A DNA stretch of 27,890 bases from Flavobacteriales bacterium UBA1958 (GCA_002336675.1 DDEI01000078.1:459-28348); one strand, 5' to 3'. Numbered from the stretch's first letter, positions 8,343 to 16,836 are shown. Notes: generated by a model from the sequence alone, not told the origin. Made by a program: numbers and translations.

Positions 8343-10238
8343 TTATTCTTCTTTTACCTCTTCGAAATCTACATCTGTAACTTCCTCCTCAGCACTGGCA
8401 TCACCTTGTTCAGCACCGGCATCACCTTGAGCTTCTCCTTGTGCATACATTTCTTGACTAGCTGCTTGAAAAACAGTTTCTAACTGAGTTAGAGACGAGT
8501 TGATGGCATCTATGTCTTGATTCTTATGTGCCTCTTTAAGAGCAGTTAAAGCATCATCTATTGGTTGTTTTTTATCAGCAGGAATCTTATCACCGAATTC
8601 AGTAAGTTGTTTTTCCGTTTGGAAAATCATACTGTCAGCTTTATTGATAGTTTCTACTCTTTCTCTAACAGCCTTATCCGATTCTTCGTTAGCAGCAGCC
8701 TCCTGCTTCATAGTCTCTATTTCGTCAGCACTTAATCCTGAAGAAGCTTCTATCTTAATATTCTGCTCTTTACCAGTAGCGTTATCCTTAGCTCCTACGT
8801 TAATGATTCCGTTAGCATCAATATCGAAAGAAACTTCGATTTGAGGAATTCCTCTAGGCGCTGGTGGAATATCAGAAAGGTGGAATCTTCCAATAGTCTT
8901 ATTATCCGTTGCCATTGCTCTTTCTCCTTGAAGTACATGAATTTCTACAGAAGGCTGGTTGTCAGCAGCAGTAGAGAATGTCTGAGACTTTTTAGTTGGG
9001 ATAGTCGTGTTAGCATCGATTAATTTAGTGAATATACCTCCCATAGTTTCTATACCTAATGACAATGGAGTAACGTCTAATAAAAGAACATCTTTAACAT
9101 CACCACTTAATACACCACCTTGGATAGCGGCACCTAAAGCTACTACTTCATCTGGATTTACACCTTTAGAAGGCTCTTTGCCGAAGAATGCTTTTACAGC
9201 ATCTACTACAGCAGGTATTCTAGTAGAACCACCTACTAAAATAACTTCATCTATTTCGCTTTTAGATAATCCGGCAGCTTTAAGAGCTGTCGCACAAGGC
9301 CCGATAGAACGCTTGATTAAAGAATCAGTCATTTGCTCAAATTTAGCTTTAGTAAGAGATCTTACTAAATGCTTAGGAATACCGTCTACCGGCATTATAT
9401 ATGGCAAGTTGATCTCTGTCGTTCCTGAAGAAGAAAGTTCAATTTTCGCTTTTTCAGCACCTTCTTTTAATCTCTGAAGTGCCATAGGATCTTTAGTTAA
9501 ATCTAAACCTCCATTTTCATCTTTAAACTCTTGTACTAAGTAATCTATAATGACTTGATCGAAATCATCTCCACCTAAGTGAGTATCTCCATCTGTGGAC
9601 AATACTTCGAATACTCCATCACCTAATTCTAGGATAGAAACATCATGAGTACCACCACCTAAATCAAATACTACTATTTTTTGATCAGTAGATTTTTTGT
9701 CCAATCCATAAGCTAATGCAGCTGCAGTAGGCTCGTTTATGATTCTTTTTACGTCTAGACCTGCTATTTCACCAGCTTCTTTAGTTGCTTGTCTTTGCGC
9801 ATCATTAAAGTAAGCAGGAACTGTAATAACAGCTTCAGTCACATCTTGTCCTAAGTAATCTTCTGCTGTTTTCTTCATTTTCTGAAGAACCATAGCTGAA
9901 ATCTCTTGTGGAGTATATTTTCTGTCGTCTATTAAAACTCTAGGAGTATTATTATCTCCTTTTACCACTTTATATGGCACTCTAGAAATTTCTTTTTTAA
10001 CATCGTCAAAAGAACTTCCCATAAATCTCTTAATAGAGTATATAGTTTTAGTTGGATTCGTAATAGCTTGTCTTTTGGCTGGATCACCCACTTTTCTTTC
10101 GCCACCTTCTATGAATCCTACTATAGAAGGAGTTGTTCTTTTTCCTTCGCTGTTTGGAATTACTACAGGCTCGTTACCTTCCATTACGGCTACACACGAG
10201 TTAGTAGTTCCTAAGTCTATACCAATGATTTTACCCAT
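8343..10238 (-). CDS. dnaK: Molecular chaperone DnaK (Hsp70)
   Basis: 631 residues, the normal length. The ATPase domain (~1-385) opens with G-I-D-L-G-T-T-N-S and has the phosphate-2 loop V-F-D-L-G-G-G-T. It is followed by the V-L-L-L-D-V-T-P-L-S-L-G linker into the substrate-binding domain and a helical lid. The C-terminus is acidic and ends E-E-V-T-D-V-D-F-E-E-V-K-E-E, the usual bacterial form that contacts clients and co-chaperones. The protein folds and protects cytoplasmic proteins with a DnaJ and GrpE; neither canonical partner is adjacent, although a J-domain protein lies at 20902. The 148 bp upstream hold a sigma-54-like promoter and repeated TGACA/TGTCA sites. No CIRCE element is visible, so HrcA control is unlikely. 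The ATG at 10238 follows a very A-rich leader. Confidence 0.98.
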   Translation of the reverse strand: MGKIIGIDLGTTNSCVAVMEGNEPVVIPNSEGKRTTPSIVGFIEGGERKVGDPAKRQAITNPTKTIYSIKRFMGSSFDDVKKEISRVPYKVVKGDNNTPRVLIDDRKYTPQEISAMVLQKMKKTAEDYLGQDVTEAVITVPAYFNDAQRQATKEAGEIAGLDVKRIINEPTAAALAYGLDKKSTDQKIVVFDLGGGTHDVSILELGDGVFEVLSTDGDTHLGGDDFDQVIIDYLVQEFKDENGGLDLTKDPMALQRLKEGAEKAKIELSSSGTTEINLPYIMPVDGIPKHLVRSLTKAKFEQMTDSLIKRSIGPCATALKAAGLSKSEIDEVILVGGSTRIPAVVDAVKAFFGKEPSKGVNPDEVVALGAAIQGGVLSGDVKDVLLLDVTPLSLGIETMGGIFTKLIDANTTIPTKKSQTFSTAADNQPSVEIHVLQGERAMATDNKTIGRFHLSDIPPAPRGIPQIEVSFDIDANGIINVGAKDNATGKEQNIKIEASSGLSADEIETMKQEAAANEESDKAVRERVETINKADSMIFQTEKQLTEFGDKIPADKKQPIDDALTALKEAHKNQDIDAINSSLTQLETVFQAASQEMYAQGEAQGDAGAEQGDASAEEEVTDVDFEEVKEE

Positions 10239-10276
10239 TTTATTTTTTTTAATTTTTTAAATCTTAAAACCACTAA

Positions 10277-10292
10277 GTCAATCTCTGTGCCA
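10277..10292 (-). promoter_or_regulatory. Sigma-54-like promoter of dnaK
   Basis: On the minus strand TGGCAC (10292-10287), five bases, then TTGAC (10281-10277): the exact -24/-12 spacing of RpoN promoters (TGGCAC-N5-TTGC), with A replacing the C of the -12 GC. Transcription would start near 10267, about 29 bases before the ATG. No TAnnTTTG box is present in this leader. Confidence 0.5.
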
Positions 10293-10311
10293 TAAGGATT
10301 ATAAGAAATTC

Positions 10312-10370
10312 TGTCAGTAAGTTGGGTGACAAGCGTTGCGACGCAGGATTCCATTCATGACATTTTGACC
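10312..10370 (-). promoter_or_regulatory. Clustered TGTCA/TGACA half-sites upstream of the dnaK promoter
   Basis: TGTCA (10312-10316) and TGACA (10327-10331) form an inverted pair with a 10-bp gap. TGACATTTTGAC at 10358-10369 repeats the half-site. Between them GCGTTGCGACGC (10333-10344) is an imperfect palindrome. They lie 20-80 bp upstream of the -24 element, where an activator would bind. Confidence 0.4.
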
Positions 10371-10386
10371 ATAATTTGGGGTTTAA

Positions 10387-12771
10387 TTACCGAACTAGAG
10401 TGACATGTCCTATTAAGATTTCCTCTAAAGGGCTGAATAACTGTTTTACTTCGAGCTTATAATGGTACCCGCCAGCTTCAGCATAATAATCTCCCTCTTG
10501 ATGGTTTCCGTTCCACCCTTGATTGACATCTTTTGTGGTAAACATTACTTCCCCCCATCTATTAAATATGGTAAAAGAATACTGTTTGGAATCCACACCT
10601 TTTAAGGATGGTTTAAATACTTCGTTTAAGTTGTCGTTATTTGGAGTGAAGCTATTAGGAATGAATACCTGAAGCGGAATTAAAAAACCTACGATTTCAG
10701 AATCTGAATCTACGCAGCCATATTCATCTTCTATTATAAGTTCTACAAGTATTGGATCACCACTAGGAGTTTCAAGTGGAATTTCTAGTATATAAGAATC
10801 ATTGAAGGGGTAAAAAGTTCCATCAATATAAATAGTATTATAAATATAATTTCCTGTAGAAATGTCCTCCGCTGTGAGAATAGGGTTGTCTAGAGTTAGC
10901 GGAGTGCCAGACGTTGACAGAATGGCGTTAAGGTTACTTAGGGTTCCTAATTCTCTTGTGTAGACTGATTGACAATTATCTTCACTGGTAAGAATAAGCT
11001 GATAAGAGCCAGCGCATAAATTTTCAAATATACCATCACCAGTTAGCACGGCCTGAGGACTAGAAATACTAAAAGTATTTGAAGAGCTGACAGATATACT
11101 GCCATTACATGATTCAGGGCAGGTCTCATCTATTACCGATGTAGAAAGTAATACAGGGTTCTCTAACTCCTCTACTGTAAAATCACCATTAATAGAACAC
11201 CCATTAAGATCACTCACACTGAAATTGTGGACTCCAGCGCATATTCCTGTTAGGTTTAAGTTTGATTCAGTTAGGTTGTCGAGTGTATAAGAATAGGGCA
11301 GCATTCCGCCAATAACTTCTACGTTAACATCTGCATCACACGTACTTCCGCAGATAGGTTCTCCTAAAGAGACGGTTGTATTTAATATGGAAAAACTAAT
11401 ATCTATTTCATCCGACACTTCGCATCCATCAGAGTTAGTAGCGGTAAATGCTAATGTATAAGTGCCAGAAGAAAGAGCCGTAACTGTAGGGTTTAAAATG
11501 GTTTCATTTGAGAAAAGAAGAGCAGTGCCAGCTGTCCATTGAATGTCTGTTACGTCTGAAGAAGAGGCGCTCAAACCGAAGGTTAAATCACATGAGAAAT
11601 CATCTTCTCCAGCAGATATTTCAATAACAGATATTTCAGTTAAAGAAATGCTTTGTTCAGCCATACATCCTATATCATCTGTCAGGTTTATGGTGTAATC
11701 ATCGGCTGGTAAATCCGTGAAATCAGTTCCAACTTGAACTACACTATTTAGAGAAACTTCAAAAGGTTCTTGCCCGTTTTCAATGTTAATAATGGAAATG
11801 ATTCCTGTTTGTTCACCACATGACGGGTTTTCAGTGCTGAGGTTAAAAGTGAGGTTGTCAGAAGAGATAAAATTAAAGGTTAGATTTTCAATGATGTTCC
11901 CACAGTCATCATTTAGTAATCCTTCTCCTTGGCTGATTTCTAATATTAAATTAGAGTTCACAGTAAACTCTACGCCATCATCGAAAACTAAAGTGAATTC
12001 TGAAACAGAATTTAGTGTAGGGTCACATTCAGAAATTACAGTAACAGGAGAATATAAAGTTCCATTATCGAGTATGTTGAAATCATTAGCTTCCAGGTTA
12101 TCACAGTTAATACTTTCAGACATAGTTACTGTGACATCTCCAGTACAGTCAGTTTGTACATCACTTATTTCCGGAGGTTCATTATCAAAAATAGAGGCTG
12201 TGGATTCAGTTAAGTCTAATGTATATCCCTCGGAATTTCCTGACCAGTCTTGTATGTATAATAAGTAAGTTTCTCCTTCCGTGACTGAAACATCCTGATT
12301 AAAAGCTGGACCGTTAAGGTTTCCTGGACCGTTTGAGTTTCCTATTCCACCACTGTCAGAACTAATTCCTGTAGGGCCATTAAAAAAAATATCACCATAA
12401 GAATTGCAACTAACTATAAATGAATCATCATTAGAAATGTCATCACATGAGCCTGTAGAAAAATCAAATAGGACCCAGTCATAATCCGAATCTACCCCAT
12501 TTGGACTTAGTGTGAAACTTAGCATCCCTGAAGATTCTACCGTGAATGTGTACCACACAGAGTTGGCGTCAATAGGAAGGCAGGATAAAAAACCAGGAGG
12601 TAATTCATTGTCAATGTCTCCTGTTCCCGTATAGCCATCAGTTTGATTGTAGAATCCTTCACAAACAGGAATAGCGCCTGTACAGTCTTGTTCATTTTGA
12701 GAGTTCCCTCTATTTCCGGTGATTAGGAATAACATCAATGGTATTAAGTAAATCAGAACTTTTTCGGTCAT
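10387..12771 (-). CDS. Secreted protein with SprB-like repeats and type B T9SS sorting domain
   Basis: 794 residues. A Sec signal peptide (basic start, then L-I-P-L-M-L-F-L-I-T-G) is followed by a beta-rich N-terminal module, ~28-195, whose C-x-x-A-I-P-V-C-E-G opening and W-Y-T-F-T-V are typical of Bacteroidota surface proteins. An Ig/Big-type module follows at ~196-305 (E-P-P-E-I-S-D-V start). Residues ~315-610 hold several cysteine-containing units that resemble SprB repeats (P-x-x-Y-x-L-D-N, G-x-Y-x-x-x-x-x-D-x-x-G-C). The C-terminal ~90 residues carry the gliding-motility-associated/CHU_C signature F-I-P-N-S-F-T-P-N-N-D-x-L-N-E and F-N-R-W-G-E, the type B signal for T9SS export and surface attachment. 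It is probably an adhesin or a structural surface protein; the ligand is unknown. It lies upstream of dnaK on the same strand, with no clear terminator between. Confidence 0.9.
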   Translation of the reverse strand: MTEKVLIYLIPLMLFLITGNRGNSQNEQDCTGAIPVCEGFYNQTDGYTGTGDIDNELPPGFLSCLPIDANSVWYTFTVESSGMLSFTLSPNGVDSDYDWVLFDFSTGSCDDISNDDSFIVSCNSYGDIFFNGPTGISSDSGGIGNSNGPGNLNGPAFNQDVSVTEGETYLLYIQDWSGNSEGYTLDLTESTASIFDNEPPEISDVQTDCTGDVTVTMSESINCDNLEANDFNILDNGTLYSPVTVISECDPTLNSVSEFTLVFDDGVEFTVNSNLILEISQGEGLLNDDCGNIIENLTFNFISSDNLTFNLSTENPSCGEQTGIISIINIENGQEPFEVSLNSVVQVGTDFTDLPADDYTINLTDDIGCMAEQSISLTEISVIEISAGEDDFSCDLTFGLSASSSDVTDIQWTAGTALLFSNETILNPTVTALSSGTYTLAFTATNSDGCEVSDEIDISFSILNTTVSLGEPICGSTCDADVNVEVIGGMLPYSYTLDNLTESNLNLTGICAGVHNFSVSDLNGCSINGDFTVEELENPVLLSTSVIDETCPESCNGSISVSSSNTFSISSPQAVLTGDGIFENLCAGSYQLILTSEDNCQSVYTRELGTLSNLNAILSTSGTPLTLDNPILTAEDISTGNYIYNTIYIDGTFYPFNDSYILEIPLETPSGDPILVELIIEDEYGCVDSDSEIVGFLIPLQVFIPNSFTPNNDNLNEVFKPSLKGVDSKQYSFTIFNRWGEVMFTTKDVNQGWNGNHQEGDYYAEAGGYHYKLEVKQLFSPLEEILIGHVTLVR

Positions 12772-13182
12772 TACACTTGTCTTATGGCTTTTTATACCAG
12801 CTGCTGTATTAAAGAATCCAAATTACTCGAATCAGCTGAATTCTTAACTAATACCACAGATAGTTTATAAACGTTGCAAATTTGGTCAATATAGAAGTGA
12901 AGTTAAAGTCAAACTGCTATCCATTTAGAAATATTCTAGTTTATGTATAAGCCCATCTTTCACTTAGATTTTTTTAATCTTCTGTTCTAGTTGCATATTC
13001 TGACCTAAGTCTTTTAACTTTTTTCTCTAACAGAAAAGAGCTCAAGCCCAATGTGATCATTGAACATCAATATTTAGACAGTGTTAACATATTCCGGGAT
13101 AACTTGAGGTCATCGAAGAAAGAACTACTAAGTTTGTTTTGGCTTCCGCAGATTGTAAAACTATTCTTTAATTGAATCCCAA
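12772..13182. other. Divergent intergenic region
   Basis: 411 bp between the type B cargo gene and the receptor gene. A stop-free frame with no ATG runs through 12978-13171 on the plus strand (about 64 codons, leucine/phenylalanine-rich, ending L-P-Q-I-V-K-L-F-F-N). I cannot match it to a family; it may be a gene remnant or chance. No exact TAnnTTTG box with a proper spacer was found for either flanking gene. Confidence 0.4.
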
Positions 13183-13944
13183 ATGATATTAGAAGACCAG
13201 ACAGGTCAAAAAATAGCTTTTTTAAAAGCTCCTCAAAGGGTCATTTCTTTAGTGCCATCACAGTCTGAGTTTTTGAGTGATGCTGGTCTAGGTAGTCGGT
13301 TATTAGGTGTTACTAAGTTCTGTGTGCACCCTAAATCGTTAAGAGTAGAGAAAACTCTAATAGGCGGGACTAAAAAAGTTGATATTAAGAAAGTAAGGAA
13401 TCTTTTTCCGGACTTGGTGATCGCTAATAAGGAAGAAAATACGCTGGAAGATATTTTAGAAATAAGAAAGTTTTGTCCTGTTTGGACTAGTGATATAAAG
13501 AATGAAATAGACGCATTCGAGATGATGGATAATTTATCTGAAATACTTGGATTGAATTTCGATATATCTCAGCTAAAAGAAAAATTTGCAACGCTTAAAA
13601 GCTCTGGTAAAATTCCTGGTCGAGTTCTTTACCTCATATGGAGAAATCCATATATGTCTATAGGAGGAGATACCTTTATTAGCAGAATGCTCAATTTGAC
13701 AGGCTTTGATAATGTATGTGAAAATTTATCTCGTTATCCAGTTTTAGATACCGAAGCTTTAGAGCAGTTAAGGCCTTCTCATGTTTTTCTTTCTTCTGAG
13801 CCATTTCCATTCAAAAGATCACATCTTCAGGAGTTGATGAATGTTTTTCCAGAGGCTCAAATAAAACTTGTAGATGGAGAAATGTTTTCATGGTATGGAA
13901 CAAGAATGGTCAAAAGCCTGGAGTATTTTATTAAAGAGTTCTAG
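13183..13944 (+). CDS. BtuF/TroA-type helical-backbone metal or cobalamin receptor without signal peptide
   Basis: 253 residues with the layout of class III substrate-binding proteins: R-V-I-S-L-V-P-S-Q-S-E at ~19-29, G-V-T-K-F-C-V-H-P at ~42-50, G-G-T-K-K-V-D then L-F-P-D-L-V-I-A-N-K-E-E-N (the usual K-P-D-L-V-I position), a long interdomain helix around 105-140, and a C-terminal lobe with G-G-D-T-F-I and F-L-S-S-E-P. Relatives bind vitamin B12, haem or metal-siderophore for an ABC importer. The sequence starts M-I-L-E-D-Q-T-G with no signal peptide or lipobox, and no upstream in-frame start would supply one, so it appears to be cytoplasmic. No permease or ATPase gene is adjacent. I recall a signal-less version of this family being common in Bacteroidota. 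The ligand cannot be read from the sequence. Confidence 0.8.
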   Translation: MILEDQTGQKIAFLKAPQRVISLVPSQSEFLSDAGLGSRLLGVTKFCVHPKSLRVEKTLIGGTKKVDIKKVRNLFPDLVIANKEENTLEDILEIRKFCPVWTSDIKNEIDAFEMMDNLSEILGLNFDISQLKEKFATLKSSGKIPGRVLYLIWRNPYMSIGGDTFISRMLNLTGFDNVCENLSRYPVLDTEALEQLRPSHVFLSSEPFPFKRSHLQELMNVFPEAQIKLVDGEMFSWYGTRMVKSLEYFIKEF

Positions 13945-14032
13945 CTTAAGAAAAATCAGCCATAATTCATTATTCTTTGATTCTATTAACTAATCTTCCT
14001 CTTGCCTGAAGAGTTTAATCATCTTTTATAGG

Positions 14033-15298
14033 TTACAGTTCTGAGGGAGATACCCCTATATCTTTTTTCGTAGGGATTTTAGGTGCAGGGATTTTACCGC
14101 TGCGAATCAAGATCAATAAAATAACGCCGAATAACACAAAACACAGTGCTATAATCTCCGCCTGAGTTATAGTCATAAAGCCTAAATCGAAAAAATCATT
14201 AACTCTAATTTTTTCAATGAAGAATCGTTCTATGCCATTGAAAATAAAGTATATGGATACTATAGACCCAGCGAATTTCACTTTAGACCGCAGTCTCCAT
14301 AATATTAAGAAAATTAGAGTAGCTAAGGCTAATTCATAGAGTGGCGTGGGATAAACAGCAGGTTCTAAATAAGTGCCATAACCAGGGAAGCTAGGAATTC
14401 CTGACTCTATCATTTCGGTGGTGATGGTTTTTCCTGTATACCCCCCCTTAGGATTAAAAGAATTTACAACGTTTACATTATTAGGGTAACTATAGGCCCA
14501 AAGCCATTCAGGGACCCAACTAGGACAAAGGTTAGTATTCGCTATTCCCCAATCTCCATCGCCAGATACATGACAACCGATTCTTCCTATTCCATATGAT
14601 AACATCACTCCAGGAGCTAAAGCATCCATAAAATGAAGTGGACTGATTTTATGCTTTCGGGTATAAATAATAAGAGCTAGTCCACCACCTATCAATCCTC
14701 CGTAAATAGCTAGCCCGCCAAGTAAACCCTCTACAGAGGGTCTTCTGAAGAAGCTCAGCACATCATTTGGATCTTCTAAGCCTGCAAATATTTTAGCCCC
14801 TAGAAATCCAAATAAAGCAGCCACAATAGTTATGCTACCTACTCTATCGGAGGGTTTTACAAATACAATTTTCTCTATTGGTTCTGGCAATCTATCTTTT
14901 TCAGATTCTCTGTATCTCATGAATAAGAATGCCGCAGCTAAAACTAATCCACCGATTAAATTTCCTTCCAGACTCAAGAGAAACTTCTGGGGAAGATTGC
15001 CGTCCGCGAAAACCTCTGCTCTATTCAGAAAAATGTATAGAAATTTATAGCCGATTACGAATCCTAAAGTTCCGCTAGTAATAAAATCGAAAATGCTAGC
15101 AGGTTTGCCCTCAGTTATTTTTTTAGTTGTGTAAAAAAACAACCCTTGTTCTTCTTTTCTTTTCAATTCCCTGAAAAGAAGGTAATTAGCTGTTAAGAAG
15201 GCCAGAGCAACAAAGAAACCAAAGCTGTTCATCATCTTTAACCAAGGCCAGTCTATGCCGGTTAAATCGAGTAATGCGTGATATAAAGTAGGATACAT
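14033..15298 (-). CDS. Long Lgt-like (prolipoprotein diacylglyceryl transferase family) membrane protein
   Basis: 421 residues against ~290 in E. coli Lgt, with multiple membrane segments. Lgt landmarks: N-S-F-G-F-F-V-A-L near 25; Y199-G-G-L-I-G-G; G-R239-I-G-C242-H at the signature; Y-P-T-P-L-Y-E at 316-322; E-R358-F-F-I-E362-K-I-R365. Lgt moves diacylglycerol from phosphatidylglycerol to the lipobox cysteine of prelipoproteins. Two E. coli key positions differ: the residue before G-G-L (H103) is tyrosine here, and the asparagine of G-R-x-G-N (N146) is cysteine. An extra ~75-residue segment holds a second copy-like stretch (G-F-V-I-G-Y-K-F at 79 versus G-F-L-G-A-K-I-F at 164). I recall this long form in other Bacteroidota; whether it is the working Lgt or a paralogue with another substrate is open. 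It starts one base after the mtaB stop, so the two are surely cotranscribed. Confidence 0.8.
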   Translation of the reverse strand: MYPTLYHALLDLTGIDWPWLKMMNSFGFFVALAFLTANYLLFRELKRKEEQGLFFYTTKKITEGKPASIFDFITSGTLGFVIGYKFLYIFLNRAEVFADGNLPQKFLLSLEGNLIGGLVLAAAFLFMRYRESEKDRLPEPIEKIVFVKPSDRVGSITIVAALFGFLGAKIFAGLEDPNDVLSFFRRPSVEGLLGGLAIYGGLIGGGLALIIYTRKHKISPLHFMDALAPGVMLSYGIGRIGCHVSGDGDWGIANTNLCPSWVPEWLWAYSYPNNVNVVNSFNPKGGYTGKTITTEMIESGIPSFPGYGTYLEPAVYPTPLYELALATLIFLILWRLRSKVKFAGSIVSIYFIFNGIERFFIEKIRVNDFFDLGFMTITQAEIIALCFVLFGVILLILIRSGKIPAPKIPTKKDIGVSPSEL

Positions 15299-15299
15299 A

Positions 15300-16613
15300 T
15301 TAAACGAAAATAGGCTCTTTTATCTTACCATTGTAAATGCAATCTGCATTTAAGTCCATCAGTTTTACAGCTATAATTTGGTTCACGAGTTTTTCAGAAT
15401 AGGGTATTTGAACTTTTAAATAGTTTTCCGTAAACCCTCTGATGAACCCATCATGATTATCAGACTCAAAGAGAACCTTAAACTCTTGAGAATCGAAACT
15501 CTGATAAAAAGCCCGCTGTTTCTTGCTAGACAATATTCTTAACCTTTTACTTCTCTTTAGTCTGATTGCCTTAGGAACCACATCAGTTTTTCTTACAGCG
15601 GTAGTGTTAGGTCTTTCTGAATAACTAAATACGTGTAAATAGCTAATCGGAAGGGAATGTAAAAAATCAAAAGTTTTTTCGAACTCTTTATCTGTTTCGC
15701 CTGGGAAGCCTACGATCACATCCACACCTATACTGCATTCGGGCATTAGCTGCTTAATGAGCTGAATTCTGTTGCTGTAAAGATCGGTCTTATACCTTCT
15801 TCTCATAGAAGTAAGAATAGTGTCAGAGCCGCTCTGCAGTGGAATATGAAAATGAGGAACGAACTTCTCAGATGAGGCACAAAATTTTATGATCTCATCA
15901 GTCAGTAAGTTAGGCTCTATGCTCGATATTCTAAGTCTTTCTATACTCTTTAAGGTATCCAGTTCGTTGATTAGTTCGAGAAAATTCTCATCGTTAGCCG
16001 TTCCGAAATCTCCTATGTTTACTCCTGTTAGAACTATTTCTTTAGCGTCCGTTTGAGCAGCTTTTTTGGCCTCTACCATAGTTTTGGCTACGCTAGAACT
16101 TCGACTTTTCCCTCTAGCTAGAGGAATGGTACAGAATGAGCAGAAGTAGTTACATCCATCCTGAATTTTCAGAAAACATCTAGTTCTATCTCCCTCGGAG
16201 AATGATGCAACAAAGTCTTTAGTTTTTTTAATAGCTTCTACATGAAATTCTCCATGCTGTCTTTTTTCTATATTTTTTAGATACTCTTTAACATTAAACT
16301 TCTCATTAGCTCCTAAGACTATATCTACGCCTGGTATTTCGGATATTTCTTTTGGTTTAAGTTGAGCATAACACCCAATTATAGCTATAAAAGCCTTTGG
16401 ATTTATAGCTAACGCTCTTCTTACGATATTTCTGCATTTCTTATCTGCATGGTCAGTTACTGAGCATGTGTTTATAACATAAACATCCGGTGTGTCATCG
16501 AAGTTCACACGCGCGTATCCAGCATCGGTAAGTTCTTTTGCAATAGTGGAAGTTTCACTAAAGTTGAGTTTGCACCCTAACGTATGATATGCTATTTTTC
16601 CGTACTGATTCAC
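15300..16613 (-). CDS. mtaB: tRNA t6A37 methylthiotransferase MtaB
   Basis: 437 residues, normal for the family. This radical-SAM enzyme adds a methylthio group to N6-threonylcarbamoyladenosine at position 37 of tRNA. The N-terminal MTTase domain has its cluster cysteines C14 (L-G-C-K-L-N), C50 (N-T-C-S-V-T) and C81 (G-C-Y-A-Q). The radical-SAM motif C154-x3-C158-x2-C161 follows, and a TRAM-like RNA-binding end covers ~375-437. The N-T-C-S-V-T-D-H-A-D-K-K form points to MtaB rather than MiaB or RimO. The start is GTG at 16613; no internal methionine precedes C14. A consensus promoter ends just seven bases before this codon, so the message may have almost no leader. The Lgt-like gene follows after one base. 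Confidence 0.93.
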   Translation of the reverse strand: MNQYGKIAYHTLGCKLNFSETSTIAKELTDAGYARVNFDDTPDVYVINTCSVTDHADKKCRNIVRRALAINPKAFIAIIGCYAQLKPKEISEIPGVDIVLGANEKFNVKEYLKNIEKRQHGEFHVEAIKKTKDFVASFSEGDRTRCFLKIQDGCNYFCSFCTIPLARGKSRSSSVAKTMVEAKKAAQTDAKEIVLTGVNIGDFGTANDENFLELINELDTLKSIERLRISSIEPNLLTDEIIKFCASSEKFVPHFHIPLQSGSDTILTSMRRRYKTDLYSNRIQLIKQLMPECSIGVDVIVGFPGETDKEFEKTFDFLHSLPISYLHVFSYSERPNTTAVRKTDVVPKAIRLKRSKRLRILSSKKQRAFYQSFDSQEFKVLFESDNHDGFIRGFTENYLKVQIPYSEKLVNQIIAVKLMDLNADCIYNGKIKEPIFV

Positions 16614-16620
16614 TGCGGTG

Positions 16621-16649
16621 CAAAGTTAGGAATTAAAGAACGACATCAA
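16621..16649 (-). promoter_or_regulatory. mtaB promoter, TTG-N18-TAACTTTG
   Basis: On the minus strand TTG (16649-16647), 18-bp spacer, TAACTTTG (16628-16621). The predicted start site, about seven bases past the box, falls at 16613-16615, on or next to the GTG start codon. Confidence 0.7.
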
Positions 16650-16699
16650 TAGGCGAAATTTTATTCTGTACACACTAAAAGAATAGGCATATTAGAAAA

Positions 16700-16723
16700 C
16701 ATAGTGATTCTAAGATCACTATG
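16700..16723. repeat. Perfect 9-bp inverted repeat between mtaB and the DUF547 gene
   Basis: CATAGTGAT (16700-16708), six-base loop TCTAAG, ATCACTATG (16715-16723). No T-run follows on either strand. It lies in the 223-bp divergent spacer, 50 bp upstream of the mtaB -33 element, so an operator is more likely than a terminator. No other gene is visible in the spacer. Confidence 0.55.
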
Positions 16724-16836
16724 CTAAGAAGATAAATTAAGCGCTGTTTCTATCGAATGGCGTTCATGTTGATGAGAAAAAAGCAATGTGTGTGAGAATT
16801 ATCTTTTATCTTAGTTCTTCTATTTAAATCTAGTTA

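Noticed and set aside
9007..9477. 156-codon plus-strand frame inside dnaK
   Set aside because: It is antisense to a fully conserved DnaK sequence, with no recognisable product or promoter.
10239..10386. CIRCE (HrcA) operator in front of dnaK
   Set aside because: I looked for TTAGCACTC-N9-GAGTGCTAA-like arms and found none.
11783..12268. 161-codon plus-strand frame inside the type B cargo gene
   Set aside because: It is a serine/valine-rich low-complexity translation antisense to a clear T9SS cargo.
12978..13171. Stop-free 64-codon stretch upstream of the receptor gene as a truncated gene
   Set aside because: No start codon near its beginning, and a single frameshift does not join it to the ATG at ~12942; too weak to call a pseudogene.
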